A stretch of DNA of 64,000 nucleotides from Allobosea lathyri (GTDB taxonomy: Bacteria > Pseudomonadota > Alphaproteobacteria > Rhizobiales > Beijerinckiaceae): NCBI RefSeq assembly GCF_900108245.1, contig NZ_FNUY01000009.1:62001-126000 (forward strand), given 5' to 3'. Below, piece by piece: positions 34,730 to 43,297 of this stretch (position 1 is the stretch's first letter; the number at the start of each line of letters is the position of its first letter). The notes beneath the pieces were generated by a model. That model was given only the letters and a program-made list of their open reading frames with translations. It was not told where the DNA came from and made no database searches. A program made the translations under genes and the position numbers.

Positions 34730-36628
34730 CTAACCAGCGGCAGACGCTCGATCAAGGCAAGCTTTGCATGTGCCGCGGAGTGTCGTCTCGCTTTGATCGG
34801 CAAGCAGTGCTTCACCGAGACCATCCGCATTTGCCTCCGGGGAGAATGAAGCCAGAATGATCGCGAGTGATGGCATGCGTCGACGTAGGCGCTTGATTGC
34901 ATAGCGCATGTGAGCACCGCTTTTTCCGCTTAGATAGCAAAGACAGATTAATGCGGGTTCGGATTGGACAAGCGCCGACAACTTTGCACTCGATAATGTA
35001 TCGGGCGGCAGGGCGCGCGCCAGCAAGCCGTGCTTTCCAAGAATCTGGGCTATCATCAAGGCCGCAGCTTCGTCGAGGCTAGACTGCGCGGCGATTAGGA
35101 CAATTCGTCCCTCTCCACGGAAAGCCTCGGCGATCTGATCTTCGGACAGGATGGGCAAGTCGGCGGCACCTTCCGCCTCATCAGTCTGGTCCACCGCTGC
35201 GCCGGCTTCCGCATCCTGAGTCATCTCGCCAGAGGTAGGTTTCAGATCATCGTGATCGGAGAGATCGTCCAAAACCTCACGAACCGTATCGAGGATCTGC
35301 GACTGGCGCTCTACGTCAAGGACGCCACGCGAAACGTCGGCTGCGGCCAATCGCAAGCCCTCCAAGGCTACCTCGTCGTAATATGCGGAGAGAGAACGTT
35401 CCTTGAGAACTTCTTCGGCCTTGTCAGCAGCCTCGGCAGGATCTCCAGCCAGGACACGCTGGTAAAAGATCTCCGGTGCCGACAATGGCGGACGATCGCC
35501 CAGCAGAACATCAAGAAACTCCAGTCGATCGACATGACGGCCGAGCACGACGAGGCATACCGTCAAGGGCGTAGCCAGGACCAACCCGACGGGCCCCCAC
35601 AGCCAGGTCCAGAATGTTGCGGCAACGATAATGGCGACGGGAGAAAGCCCCGTAGAACGACCATAGACAAGGGGCTCGACCACGTGGCCAGCCAAGGGTT
35701 CTGCGATCAGAAAGAGTGCGGCCGTCCAAGCCAACATGGTCCATCCGGGATCGACTGCAGCAGCGATCACGATCGGAAAAATTGCAGAGAGTATGGCGCC
35801 CAAATAGGGCACAAATCTGAGGATCGTGGATAGGATGCCCCAAAGGAGGGCGCTGGGAACCCCAATCAGCCACAGGCCGATTCCGATGACCAGTCCAAAG
35901 CCACAGTTGACCAACAACTGCGTCAGAAAAAGCCGGCTCAGTCGCTTCGCAGCATCATCGAACGCAGCTGTCGTTTTTTGCAGGTCATCCGTGCCCGTTA
36001 GCCGGATGAAGCGGTTTCTGAGATCTTCGCGCGCGAGCAAGATGAAAACAACGAAGATCAAGACGATGCCGGTTGTGGTGAGCGGTTGGATCAGGGGCGT
36101 CAAAAAAGCGCGCAATGTTTCGAGAGCGCCGGGTTGGGGCTGGTGGATCTCGACAGGGATGGGTCTGGTTTCCGGAACAGCCGACGGCAGCCGCGTTGAC
36201 GGCGGGGTATTCGGCCTGTCGAGCTCCTTACTAAGGTCTTGGAGCACATCGGCAGCACGTGAGAGCACACCCGTCCCGGGATCGGAGCCCTTAAGCGACG
36301 CGATCTTCTCACGCATCGTACTCTGATAAATTGGCAAGTCACCGGCCAGCTGTGTGGCTTGGCCCACCATGGCCATCGCCAGGCCCGCAATTATGGCAAA
36401 TGCGCATAATACGACGCTAATTACAGCGATCGATCGGGGCAGTTTAAACTTCTGGAGCAGTTTAACCAGAGGCGCCAGGACGAAGCTAAACAGGACCGCC
36501 AGCGCAACAGGAACGAAGACCTCGCGCCCCACATACAGCGTTGCAATGATCAAGGCGCAAGTTGCGACGCTCCCAAGCCCACCTGGGGATTCTGCAGTAA
36601 GTCGGCGTTGCGGCGATGCGAGCGACAT
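34730..36628 (-). CDS. AI-2E/PerM-family membrane transporter with long C-terminal domain
   Basis: 632-residue inner-membrane protein. Residues 25-400 form the PF01594 domain with about seven helices, including LIIATLYVGREVFVPVALAVL, the GLVIGIGLWLIGVPSALLWG segment and the EPLVYGRSTGLSPVAIIVAATFWTWLWG family signature. The last about 230 residues are soluble: an acidic linker followed by an IVLIAAQSSLDEAAALMIAQ stretch that looks Rossmann-like. That tail is unusual for the family, whose members mostly stop after the membrane part. Start ATG 36628 is the first Met before the helix. Substrate unknown. Confidence 0.85.
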   Translation of the reverse strand: MSLASPQRRLTAESPGGLGSVATCALIIATLYVGREVFVPVALAVLFSFVLAPLVKLLQKFKLPRSIAVISVVLCAFAIIAGLAMAMVGQATQLAGDLPIYQSTMREKIASLKGSDPGTGVLSRAADVLQDLSKELDRPNTPPSTRLPSAVPETRPIPVEIHQPQPGALETLRAFLTPLIQPLTTTGIVLIFVVFILLAREDLRNRFIRLTGTDDLQKTTAAFDDAAKRLSRLFLTQLLVNCGFGLVIGIGLWLIGVPSALLWGILSTILRFVPYLGAILSAIFPIVIAAAVDPGWTMLAWTAALFLIAEPLAGHVVEPLVYGRSTGLSPVAIIVAATFWTWLWGPVGLVLATPLTVCLVVLGRHVDRLEFLDVLLGDRPPLSAPEIFYQRVLAGDPAEAADKAEEVLKERSLSAYYDEVALEGLRLAAADVSRGVLDVERQSQILDTVREVLDDLSDHDDLKPTSGEMTQDAEAGAAVDQTDEAEGAADLPILSEDQIAEAFRGEGRIVLIAAQSSLDEAAALMIAQILGKHGLLARALPPDTLSSAKLSALVQSEPALICLCYLSGKSGAHMRYAIKRLRRRMPSLAIILASFSPEANADGLGEALLADQSETTLRGTCKACLDRASAAG

Positions 36629-36655
36629 CTGCGAGCCCCGTATTCCAGGTGCAAG

Positions 36656-36680
36656 GAGGCAGCGACGGAATCGCTGCCTC
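36656..36680 (-). terminator. Hairpin terminator after the 83-residue secreted protein gene
   Basis: Perfect 10-base arms (GAGGCAGCGA / TCGCTGCCTC) with a 5-base loop, directly after the stop of the leftward gene 36688-36939. The downstream tract on the minus strand is short (CTTGC), so it may be a weak terminator. Confidence 0.45.
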
Positions 36681-36687
36681 TTTATGT

Positions 36688-36939
36688 TCAGCCGCAAATT
36701 CGTGTGCGTCTCACGACGACCTCGCCGAAGCGATTGACGCGTCGCTTTTCCACCATTCGGCAGTCATCAAACCGGCGCCGCTCGACCCGGCGCATTTCAT
36801 ACCCTCGCCGCTCCCCATAGCGGGGGCCGTCATAGCCAGGCCGATCGATCCTCGTTTCGACCCTAATCTGCGATTGGGCCGGCGCGGCGATGAATGCGGT
36901 CGCTGCGATACCAGCGGCGAACAAAATCGATTTTATCAT
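36688..36939 (-). CDS. Secreted Arg-rich small protein
   Basis: 83-residue protein with a Sec signal (MIKSILFAAGIAATAFIAAP, cleavage after PAQSQ). The mature part is rich in Arg and Tyr (YDGPRYGERRGYEMRRVERR) and carries two Cys (DDCRMVEKRR, RTRICG) that could form a disulfide. The final VRRTRICG matches the ends of other small secreted proteins of Hyphomicrobiales. No function known. ATG 36939 gives the signal; the frame to 37008 is excess. Confidence 0.7.
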   Translation of the reverse strand: MIKSILFAAGIAATAFIAAPAQSQIRVETRIDRPGYDGPRYGERRGYEMRRVERRRFDDCRMVEKRRVNRFGEVVVRRTRICG

Positions 36940-36995
36940 GGTGTATCTCCCTAATTCTTTATTGGATGGCAAATCCCCGAGGCGAATAAATGAAA

Positions 36996-37023
36996 GGAGC
37001 CCATCCAATAATGGATGGGCTCC
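36996..37023 (-). terminator. Rho-independent terminator of the DUF1236 gene
   Basis: Perfect 12-base arms (GGAGCCCATCCA / TGGATGGGCTCC) around an ATAA loop, seven bases after the stop of the leftward DUF1236 gene, and followed on that strand by TTTCATTT. Confidence 0.75.
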
Positions 37024-37029
37024 AGTCTA

Positions 37030-37455
37030 TCATTCGATGATCTGAACGATCCGGCGGGTCTTCGGCTCAACCAGGACAGTCTGGTCGTTGACCACGGTGT
37101 AGCGATATTCCGTCTTGCCATACTTCGCCGGCACCTCGCGATAGGTAACCGTGTCAGGCAAAACCGCGCCGACCACGACCTTCTCGCGATAAGCCACCGA
37201 AGGCACCTTCTGCTCCCTTACATACGTGCGGAATTCGGTCCGGTGATCGGCCGCAATACCTCCGACGATCGCGCCGGCCGCAGCACCCCCGACTGCGCCC
37301 ACGGCCGCGCCGGCAGGTCCGCCGACGATGGCACCGCCGACAGCACCGGTGGCCGCGCCGCTGGCTGCGCCACCAGCTGCGCCCGAATTCGACTGCGCGA
37401 ATGCGGTCGCAGGAACGATGGCGAGAGCGGCGATGAGAACAATGTTCTTGATCAT
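37030..37455 (-). CDS. DUF1236-domain exported protein
   Basis: 141-residue protein. ATG 37455 follows GGGAGA and begins a Sec signal (MIKNIVLIAALAIVPATAFA). A Gly/Ala-rich membrane-seeking stretch (GGAIVGGPAGAAVGAVGG, about residues 40-65) resembles a glycine-zipper. The C-terminal DUF1236 part shows VVVGAVLPDTVTYREVP, YRYTVVNDQTVLVEP and RRIVQII. DUF1236 proteins are widespread in Hyphomicrobiales envelopes, often stress-linked, and of unknown function. A GGAAC-N16-AGTT near-match to the stress promoter lies upstream (37495-37519, minus strand). Confidence 0.85.
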   Translation of the reverse strand: MIKNIVLIAALAIVPATAFAQSNSGAAGGAASGAATGAVGGAIVGGPAGAAVGAVGGAAAGAIVGGIAADHRTEFRTYVREQKVPSVAYREKVVVGAVLPDTVTYREVPAKYGKTEYRYTVVNDQTVLVEPKTRRIVQIIE

Positions 37456-37669
37456 GGTTTTTCTCCCTTTCATGTGGCCCCTGCCGCAAATCCAAACTGG
37501 CGGCCAGAAAATAGGTTCCATGAATAACCGTTCATAATGAACGACTTAGCCCGGCTAAACAATTCAAAACCGATGGATCGCGCTATCTCGAAGCGGTCGG
37601 CAAACGGCCAAAAAGCAACCGCTCGGCCAATATCAAGGGCCAGGGCGACGAACTCAAATCGCAATCGAG

Positions 37670-38110
37670 CTATTTGTAGGCGACCGCAGCGCGCGACGGC
37701 CCGTCAGCGGGATGATGTTGAAGTACCGAAATCCGACCTCACGACACCAGCCCGCAAAGTCCGATCCCGAGTAATCGAAGGCATCGCCAAATTCTTTCAG
37801 CATGTTGAGAGACATCATCAGACCGAATGCATTCTCGCGTCTTGCATCGTCGATGAGTGCCCTCGATAACTACAAATGCACCGCCCGGGGGCAAGGCATC
37901 ATACGCACGGCCCGGGGGCAAGGCATCATACGCCTTCCGAATAAGCACCTTCTTCTTCTCAAGGTTCCAGTCGTGCAAAATCATCCCCATGGTGATGACG
38001 TCCGCCGTGGGCAATGGATCGGCGAAGAAGTCGCCACCGACAGCCGTTACCCGGTCGGTCAGGCCCGCCTGCTGAATTTTGCGTGTGGCTATCGGCAGTC
38101 GGCCGCGGCT
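37670..38110 (-). pseudogene. SAM-dependent O-methyltransferase C-terminal remnant
   Basis: Read on the minus strand: IQQAGLTDRVTAVGGDFFADP, then LPTADVITMGMILHDW with the catalytic-type HDW motif, KKVLIRKAYDALPPG, then after a frame slip ENAFGLMMSLNMLKEFGDAFDYSG and GWCREVGFR, ending AAVAYK in a third frame. This is the C-terminal 150 residues of a COMT-like methyltransferase. The AYDALPPG segment is duplicated in tandem (see the 27-base repeat). The N-terminal half is gone. Confidence 0.7.
37883..37936. repeat. 27-base tandem duplication
   Basis: Two adjacent 27-base units beginning GCCCGGGGGCAAGG (37883 and 37910). They lie in the methyltransferase remnant and duplicate nine codons in frame, so the event itself did not break the gene. 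Confidence 0.75.
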
Positions 38111-38233
38111 ATCATGAGTATGAGGGCCGCGGAGATTAAGTCGGGGCTCCGTCGCGAACTCTGTAAATTTTGCAATCGACTCTCCGAGTTGCTGTGGCTA
38201 GCTTTGCCGTCAGTAGCGTAGAGGAGAGTTATT

Positions 38234-38470
38234 ATGCCGAGCTCAGCACCTTTTAGCATTTCCTCCTACGAGCAACGCAAGGTGGCAATCTTGAGAGCCG
38301 CCGAGCTTCTCGCGGATCCAACAGCGTTTGACGAAGACCTTGAATTTGACGAGCTGACCCAGGCTGTGGTTGAATTCGACCTCGCCCAAGAGGATCAAGA
38401 ATTTGTCGAAATCCCACAGGCGTTCAGCCAATTTCTGAGTCGGACGGATCGTCAGCCACCCGCGCCATAA
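38234..38470 (+). CDS. Small acidic protein, divergent member of the DYxxA-xxR-xxxL family
   Basis: 78-residue protein with GAGGAG seven bases before ATG 38234. The core SSYEQRKVAILRAAELLADP, then FDELTQAVVEFDLAQ, follows the pattern of the four tiny proteins at 39589, 58097, 58263 and 62644: an aromatic-led helix, a loop, a second acidic helix ending in an aromatic plus acid. A 20-residue tail follows. Function unknown; the closest resemblance I see is the N-terminal half of COG5499 HigA-type antitoxins. It is the most divergent member. Confidence 0.55.
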   Translation: MPSSAPFSISSYEQRKVAILRAAELLADPTAFDEDLEFDELTQAVVEFDLAQEDQEFVEIPQAFSQFLSRTDRQPPAP

Positions 38471-38476
38471 GAAAGT

Positions 38477-38677
38477 CTACTGGAAGACATCCTCAGGAAG
38501 CGAGGAACGCAATAGTTCCTGCGCGGCGCGCTCTATATTCGCAGGCGGATCCATATCTTCTTGCAAATGCCACTCGACCTTGTCGCGCGTTTCGCCGGCC
38601 TTCTCAGCGACCTCCGCGATCCAGTCCCAACCCGGGAACTGCTTGTTGAGTTTCAGCGCTAGCAACCGACCATCCAT
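38477..38677 (-). CDS. Hypothetical small protein
   Basis: 66-residue protein with GGAGAGAG upstream of ATG 38677. Text such as LNKQFPGWDWIAEVAEKAGETRDKV looks like a normal small helical protein. No family recognised. It converges with the preceding 78-residue gene, separated by six bases. Confidence 0.55.
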   Translation of the reverse strand: MDGRLLALKLNKQFPGWDWIAEVAEKAGETRDKVEWHLQEDMDPPANIERAAQELLRSSLPEDVFQ

Positions 38678-38747
38678 GATCTCTCTCCTAGACCCGAGGT
38701 TAAGACAGAACGCGGTGGGCGCGAGGCGAAGCCCAAGCTGAGTTGGC

Positions 38748-39188
38748 CTATGGGCGGTAGCTAATTTCGGACCTGCCTCGGGGCAGCGTCCTAAGGCGTT
38801 TGAATTTGATGAGCGCCGCTATCGCGGTGGCAGCCCCCGCTAAGCCAGCGGCCACGGCAATCAATCTCTCTTTGGAATAGGGCGCCGGGTGGGGAGCAAC
38901 AAGGTACGGCGACGCCAACTTCTTGGCCTCCACCATACGAGGTCGCCGAGCAATGACCTTCGCGGCAACATGGCAGCCTATGGCTAACCCCAGCAGACCT
39001 CCGGCAACAATCAAGCTGGCCGCTACCGATCCATAGCGGAACATTAGTACGCTATGCCCGGCGTCAAGTGCGTAACCGACCGCAAAAATTGAGATCAACC
39101 CACCTATGGCCAACAAGCCAAAGATAAGTCCCTTCCGTTTCAGGGCCGCTGTCGCTTCGGCGGCCAGGTATGCGATCAGCGCGCCCAC
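38748..39188 (-). CDS. Membrane protein, YqjE/phage-holin-III-like
   Basis: 146-residue protein with three hydrophobic segments (about residues 20-40, 50-72 and 108-125) joined by a basic loop (KVIARRPRMVEAKK). Size, topology and its position directly after a YqjD-like gene fit the YqjE partner in the stress-linked yqjDE pairs of proteobacteria, but sequence identity is not strong enough to be sure. It starts three bases after the stop of that gene, so they form one operon. Confidence 0.6.
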   Translation of the reverse strand: MGALIAYLAAEATAALKRKGLIFGLLAIGGLISIFAVGYALDAGHSVLMFRYGSVAASLIVAGGLLGLAIGCHVAAKVIARRPRMVEAKKLASPYLVAPHPAPYSKERLIAVAAGLAGAATAIAALIKFKRLRTLPRGRSEISYRP

Positions 39189-39191
39189 GAC

Positions 39192-39452
39192 CTACTTCGC
39201 CGCCCAAAAGCCGAAAACAACACCGGCCGCGGCGGCCCATCCGATGGCTCGCATTGGGCGAGCGCGGATCTCTTCGATGATAAGCTGCTGAAGCTCGCTC
39301 GCGCGTTCAGTCGCAGCTTCGGTCATCTGGTTCGTGTCGACGCCGTACGACTTCAGCTGTGATGCGACACTTCCTCGGCCCTCTTCGCTGGGTTCGCTTC
39401 CACTGCGACCTTCATCTGCGCTCTGAGACATCGTCTTGAAGCCGTTTTCCAT
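39192..39452 (-). CDS. YqjD/ElaB-like (DUF883-type) membrane-anchored protein
   Basis: 86-residue protein. A hydrophilic, Ser/Glu-rich start is followed by an amphipathic helix (TEAATERASELQQLIIEEIRARPMRAI) and one C-terminal membrane helix (GWAAAAGVVFGFWAAK). The ERA-x-x-RP-x-x-A-x-GWAA-x-GVV-x-G ending is the mark of the YqjD/ElaB family, which tethers ribosomes to the membrane in stationary phase in enterobacteria. It is preceded by a perfect stress promoter at 39512-39536. Confidence 0.75.
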   Translation of the reverse strand: MENGFKTMSQSADEGRSGSEPSEEGRGSVASQLKSYGVDTNQMTEAATERASELQQLIIEEIRARPMRAIGWAAAAGVVFGFWAAK

Positions 39453-39511
39453 GGCTGAATCCTTTAAATGTTGTGGCCGTCGCCCTTAACGAACCGCGCT
39501 AGTGGCAATTC

Positions 39512-39536
39512 AACGGAGCAGAGCGGGCTCTGTTCC
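39512..39536 (-). promoter_or_regulatory. EcfG-type general stress promoter (YqjD-like operon)
   Basis: On the minus strand: GGAAC (39536-39532), 16-base spacer, CGTT (39515-39512), 60 bases before ATG 39452. Perfect consensus match. Confidence 0.65.
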
Positions 39537-39588
39537 AGACCATGGAACGGAATTGGTGAGGACCCGCTTAGGCCTTAGGAGAACGCCA

Positions 39589-39759
39589 ATGACGACACCA
39601 ATTCCCAGCCTTGATGAATACGAGGTCGCGACCGAGCGGGTTCGCAATTTGGCCGACCGCGAGGAAGGCACGCCCCCGGCGGCGGAACTCGTCGAATTGG
39701 TCAGCGCCCTTATGAAATGGGACATGGCGCGCGATGAGGCCACGGCTTGGAAAGTCTAA
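39589..39759 (+). CDS. Small acidic protein of the DYxxA-xxR-xxxL family
   Basis: 56-residue protein; ATG 39589 follows TTAGGAGAAC. The core DEYEVATERVRNLADREEGTP, then AELVELVSALMKWDMARDE, matches the proteins at 58097, 58263 and 62644 in the order DEY..A..R...L, loop, EL..L...A..W. It is nearly the length of the free-standing N-terminal part of COG5499 HigA-type antitoxins, without the helix-turn-helix. No toxin gene is adjacent. A degenerate stress promoter (GGAAC-N17-GCTT) lies at 39544. Confidence 0.65.
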   Translation: MTTPIPSLDEYEVATERVRNLADREEGTPPAAELVELVSALMKWDMARDEATAWKV

Positions 39760-40248
39760 GGCCTGAGCCCGAGCCGCGCGCAATGTATCTGCATAAAGCA
39801 GCCATCACCTCCACCGAACGCGCCGTGCGCTCTTATTTGGCCGAGATCGAAAAGCGCAAATAGAATTGCGGAATTCGCTTCACTTCGAAGCGTCGGAATA
39901 ACGACACGACTTTCGACGAAGGTTGGCGCAGCTGATCGGCGAGGATCAACCAGCGTCCGCTAGCTACCCAAGCCAGCCATTGAAGCGATTGAGGTGCGCC
40001 GGGCGAATTGCGCCAATAGCTGACATTGATGCTCTGCCGTGAAGCAGACGCTCGAGACCTTCTGGCTGAGGGTTTCGAAGGTGCCCAGCATCAGCACACA
40101 GCAGGTCACATGCGAATCGGCATTCCGTTTGACCCCCGATCGGCGCCCAAGCCTCTAATCTTGAACACTTGGCGTCCGCCCTTTCCTAGGCTAATCACCT
40201 TCCGCGGGCAGCGTTGGCCTCGCTTAAAATCAAGACAAAGGCCCGGAG
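39760..40248. other. Intergenic region before mucR
   Basis: About 490 bases. A 26-codon frame at 39783-39863 (MYLHKAAITSTERAVRSYLAE) is possible but has no ribosome binding site. The rest has no supported gene and presumably contains the MucR-family promoter and leader. Confidence 0.4.
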
Positions 40249-40725
40249 ATGACCGAGAATAACGAAGAGCTCCTCGACCTGACGGCGTCGATTGTCTCGG
40301 CATACGTTGCAAACAACAATGTTCCTGCGGGTGAGCTCGCGGCGTTGATTGCGAGCACTCATGCTGCGTTATCTAAGCTCGGTGGCGAGCCCGAAGCGCC
40401 GGCCGCGGCGCCGCTGGTCCCTGCCGTCTCGATCCGGAAGTCGGTGACCCCGGAGGCAATCATTTGCCTGGAAGACGGTCAGTCGTTCAAATCGCTGAAG
40501 CGTCATCTCGGCAACAAATATGGCCTGACGCCCGAGCAATACCGGACGAAATGGGGCTTGCCCGCCGATTATCCGATGGTTGCGCCGGCCTATTCCGAGA
40601 CTCGCTCGGCATTGGCTAAGGCGGCTGGACTTGGTCGCAAGGCCGTTGTTGCACCTCCGCCGCCGGTCGAGCTAGCCAAGCAGGCAACGGCCAAGCGGAC
40701 GCCCGAGGCCATGGCGCCGCGCTGA
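40249..40725 (+). CDS. MucR/Ros-family zinc-finger transcriptional regulator
   Basis: 158-residue DNA-binding protein of the Ros/MucR family, global regulators of surface polysaccharide, motility and cell cycle genes in alphaproteobacteria. The N-terminal region (residues 1-45) is the oligomerisation helix; the finger region reads SVTPEAIICLEDGQSFKSLKRHLGNKYGLTPEQYR with the downstream KWGLPADYPMVAP motif. Only one Cys is kept (CLEDG), the second Cys position being Asp, as in several MucR paralogues, and the second His is replaced by Lys-Tyr (NKY). Zinc binding may thus be weakened. The C-terminal tail is Ala/Pro-rich. Confidence 0.93.
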   Translation: MTENNEELLDLTASIVSAYVANNNVPAGELAALIASTHAALSKLGGEPEAPAAAPLVPAVSIRKSVTPEAIICLEDGQSFKSLKRHLGNKYGLTPEQYRTKWGLPADYPMVAPAYSETRSALAKAAGLGRKAVVAPPPPVELAKQATAKRTPEAMAPR

Positions 40726-41186
40726 TCCTCTGAACAGCCGACGTCCGGTGGCAAAGTTCGACTAGATCTTGGGCGGCAAGCCAGTCGAACACAGGCACTT
40801 CATCAGTCGCGCTGGCTCGCGTCTGTCCGGTTCGGATGTCTTCTGCTGCCTGCCGAACGGCTTCTTCGGACTCGGTCAAGCCGTCAATTGTGTCATTCGT
40901 GTCACTGCCAGCGTCGCGCATTCGTTCTGTCGCTGACGCGCTTGCTCGTATCCAGTGGCTCCGTGTTCTATACCCTCGGTGGCTGGATTGGTCTTGATAC
41001 GCTCGTCATTCAGCACGGCGGGATACGTCGCTGTCGTCCTGCTGATTGAGGGAGCTTTCAGGGACGCGATAGTTCCCCATGCGCCGCCCGGTCGCAGAAT
41101 TGGAGATGACGGTAGCGGCTACGGATGGGCACTGCTCCGCGCCGGGTCCATTGCGAACAAAACACGAAACGTGGTCAAATCGGGGC
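40726..41186. other. Region with no supported gene
   Basis: About 460 bases between the MucR-family gene and the helicase. A minus-strand frame from 40921 (start MRDAGSDTNDTIDGLTESEEA) looks protein-like for its first 60 residues but then runs antisense through the MucR gene; it may be a truncated gene. Nothing else is supported. Confidence 0.35.
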
Positions 41187-43274
41187 ATGATCGCTCTCGA
41201 TTCGCCGCCGCGTCCAGCGCCCTATCTCGACAAGCTCAACGATGCTCAGCGGCGCGCCGTCGAGCATGGAAGCGGAACCTCTGCGCCAACTCCACTGCTG
41301 GTCATCGCTGGAGCTGGATCGGGGAAAACCAACACGCTGGCCCATCGGGTCGCACATCTCATCGTGAACGGCGCCGATCCACGGCGCATGATGCTTCTGA
41401 CCTTTTCCCGGCGGGCTGCGACAGAGATGACGCGACGCGTCGAGCGCATCGCGCGGAACGTGCTTGGAGAGGGCGCGGCAGTCATGACGGACGCCCTGAC
41501 CTGGTCAGGCACTTTTCATGGTATCGGCGCGCGCCTGCTGCGCGACTATGGACCTGAGCTCGGGCTGGAACCGAGTTTCACGATCCATGACCGTGAAGAC
41601 AGCGCCGATCTCATGAATCTGGTGCGGCATGACGTCGGCTTCTCGAAGACCGAAGAGCGCTTTCCGAAGAAGGGCACCTGCCTGGCGATCTATTCTCGCT
41701 GCGTGAATGCGGAGCAACCGATCGAAACCGTGCTTGGCGCATCTTTCCCATGGTGCGCGGCCTGGGCTGCGGAGCTCAAAGAGCTGTTTGCCGCCTATGT
41801 CGAGGCCAAGCAGGCGCAGAATGTTTTGGATTACGACGACCTGCTGCTGTGCTGGGCGCAGGCGGTGAGCGACCCGGACATCGCGGCCGACATCGGGGGG
41901 CGCTTCGACCATCTCTTCGTCGATGAGTATCAGGATACCAACCGGCTCCAGTCCTCGATCCTTGTCGCTCTGAAGCCTGATGGGCGCGGCCTGACAGTGG
42001 TCGGCGACGACGCCCAGTCGATCTATTCCTTTCGCGCGGCCGAGATCCGGAACATCCTTGATTTTCCTCAGATCTTCAGCCCGCCCGCCGACATCATCAC
42101 GCTCGATCGCAATTACCGCTCCACTCAGCCAATCCTCACGGCCGCCAATGGTGTGATCGAACTGGCACGCGAGCGGTTCACGAAGAATCTCTGGACAGAG
42201 CGGGAATCGGCGGCCAAACCTCGGCTTGTCAATGTGCGCGACGAAGCCGATCAGGCGCGCTTCGTCGCCGAACGTGTGCTGGAGAATCGCGAGGGTGGTT
42301 CGACGCTGAAGCAACAGGCGGTACTGTTTCGCGCCTCACACCATAGCGGCCCGCTCGAAGTCGAACTCACGCGGCGCAATATTCCCTTCAAGAAATTTGG
42401 CGGGCTGAAATTTCTGGACGCTGCCCACGTCAAGGACGTGCTTGCCCTGCTGCGTTTCGTCGAGAACCCCAGAGATCGTGTCGCGGGTTTTCGATTGCTG
42501 CAGTTGCTCCCTGGCGTCGGGCCAACCTCCGCGCAACGTGTGCTTGATCATATCGGCGCCGCCACCGACGTTATCGGAGCCTTATCCGACGCGCCGCCGC
42601 CGCCCCGTGCCGGCGACGACTGGGATGATTTCACCAGAGCAGTCGGCGTCTTGCGTCAGGGCAGCCTCGGCTGGCCTGCCGAGATGGAGCGGGCGCGGCT
42701 TTGGTACGAGCCGCATCTTGAGAGAATCCATGAGGACTTCTCGACGCGCCGGGCCGATCTCGTGCAGCTTGAACAGATCGCGTCAGGCTATCCATCGCGG
42801 GAGCGCTTCCTGACCGAGCTTACGCTGGACCCACCAGACGCGACCAGCGATGAAGCAGGACCACCCCATCTCGATGAAGACTATCTGATCCTGTCGACCA
42901 TCCATTCCGCCAAGGGACAGGAGTGGAAATCGGTCTTCGTGCTCAATGTCGTCGACGGCTGTATTCCGATCGATCTTGCGGTCGGGGAAACAGACGGGAT
43001 CGAGGAAGAGCGGCGCCTGCTTTACGTGGCCATGACCAGGGCAAAGGATGATCTTCAACTGATCATCCCGCAGCGGTTTTTCACGCACGGGCAAGCGGCG
43101 CGAGGCGACCGTCATGTCTATGCATCTCGAACCCGCTTCATCCCGAGCAATCTCCTTCCTCATTTCGAGCAAGCGGCGTGGCCCATTACCAACCCCGCCG
43201 GTGGCCACGTCCGCGCATCCAGCAATACAGTCCGACTCGATGTCGCCGCGCGCATGCGGAGCATGTGGCGATGA
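41187..43274 (+). CDS. UvrD/Rep/PcrA-family ATP-dependent helicase
   Basis: 695-residue superfamily-1A 3'-5' DNA helicase. Motif I GAGSGKTNTLAHR near residue 40, motif Ia TFSRRAATEM, motif II DEYQDTNRLQ near 248, motif III GDDAQSIYSFRAA near 273, motif IV region DRNYRSTQPI near 305, motif V STIHSAKGQEW near 570, and motif VI RLLYVAMTRAKDDL near 610. ATG 41187 places the Q motif (LDKLNDAQRRAV) at residue 15. It is shorter than housekeeping UvrD and is likely an accessory paralogue. The neighbourhood has other DNA-repair genes and remnants. Confidence 0.93.
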   Translation: MIALDSPPRPAPYLDKLNDAQRRAVEHGSGTSAPTPLLVIAGAGSGKTNTLAHRVAHLIVNGADPRRMMLLTFSRRAATEMTRRVERIARNVLGEGAAVMTDALTWSGTFHGIGARLLRDYGPELGLEPSFTIHDREDSADLMNLVRHDVGFSKTEERFPKKGTCLAIYSRCVNAEQPIETVLGASFPWCAAWAAELKELFAAYVEAKQAQNVLDYDDLLLCWAQAVSDPDIAADIGGRFDHLFVDEYQDTNRLQSSILVALKPDGRGLTVVGDDAQSIYSFRAAEIRNILDFPQIFSPPADIITLDRNYRSTQPILTAANGVIELARERFTKNLWTERESAAKPRLVNVRDEADQARFVAERVLENREGGSTLKQQAVLFRASHHSGPLEVELTRRNIPFKKFGGLKFLDAAHVKDVLALLRFVENPRDRVAGFRLLQLLPGVGPTSAQRVLDHIGAATDVIGALSDAPPPPRAGDDWDDFTRAVGVLRQGSLGWPAEMERARLWYEPHLERIHEDFSTRRADLVQLEQIASGYPSRERFLTELTLDPPDATSDEAGPPHLDEDYLILSTIHSAKGQEWKSVFVLNVVDGCIPIDLAVGETDGIEEERRLLYVAMTRAKDDLQLIIPQRFFTHGQAARGDRHVYASRTRFIPSNLLPHFEQAAWPITNPAGGHVRASSNTVRLDVAARMRSMWR

Positions 43275-43297
43275 AGGCGGCCCCGATTTACGACGAA

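Noticed and set aside
40616..40921. 101-codon minus-strand frame
   Set aside because: First 60 residues look protein-like, but the rest is antisense to the MucR-family gene and no start signal is seen.
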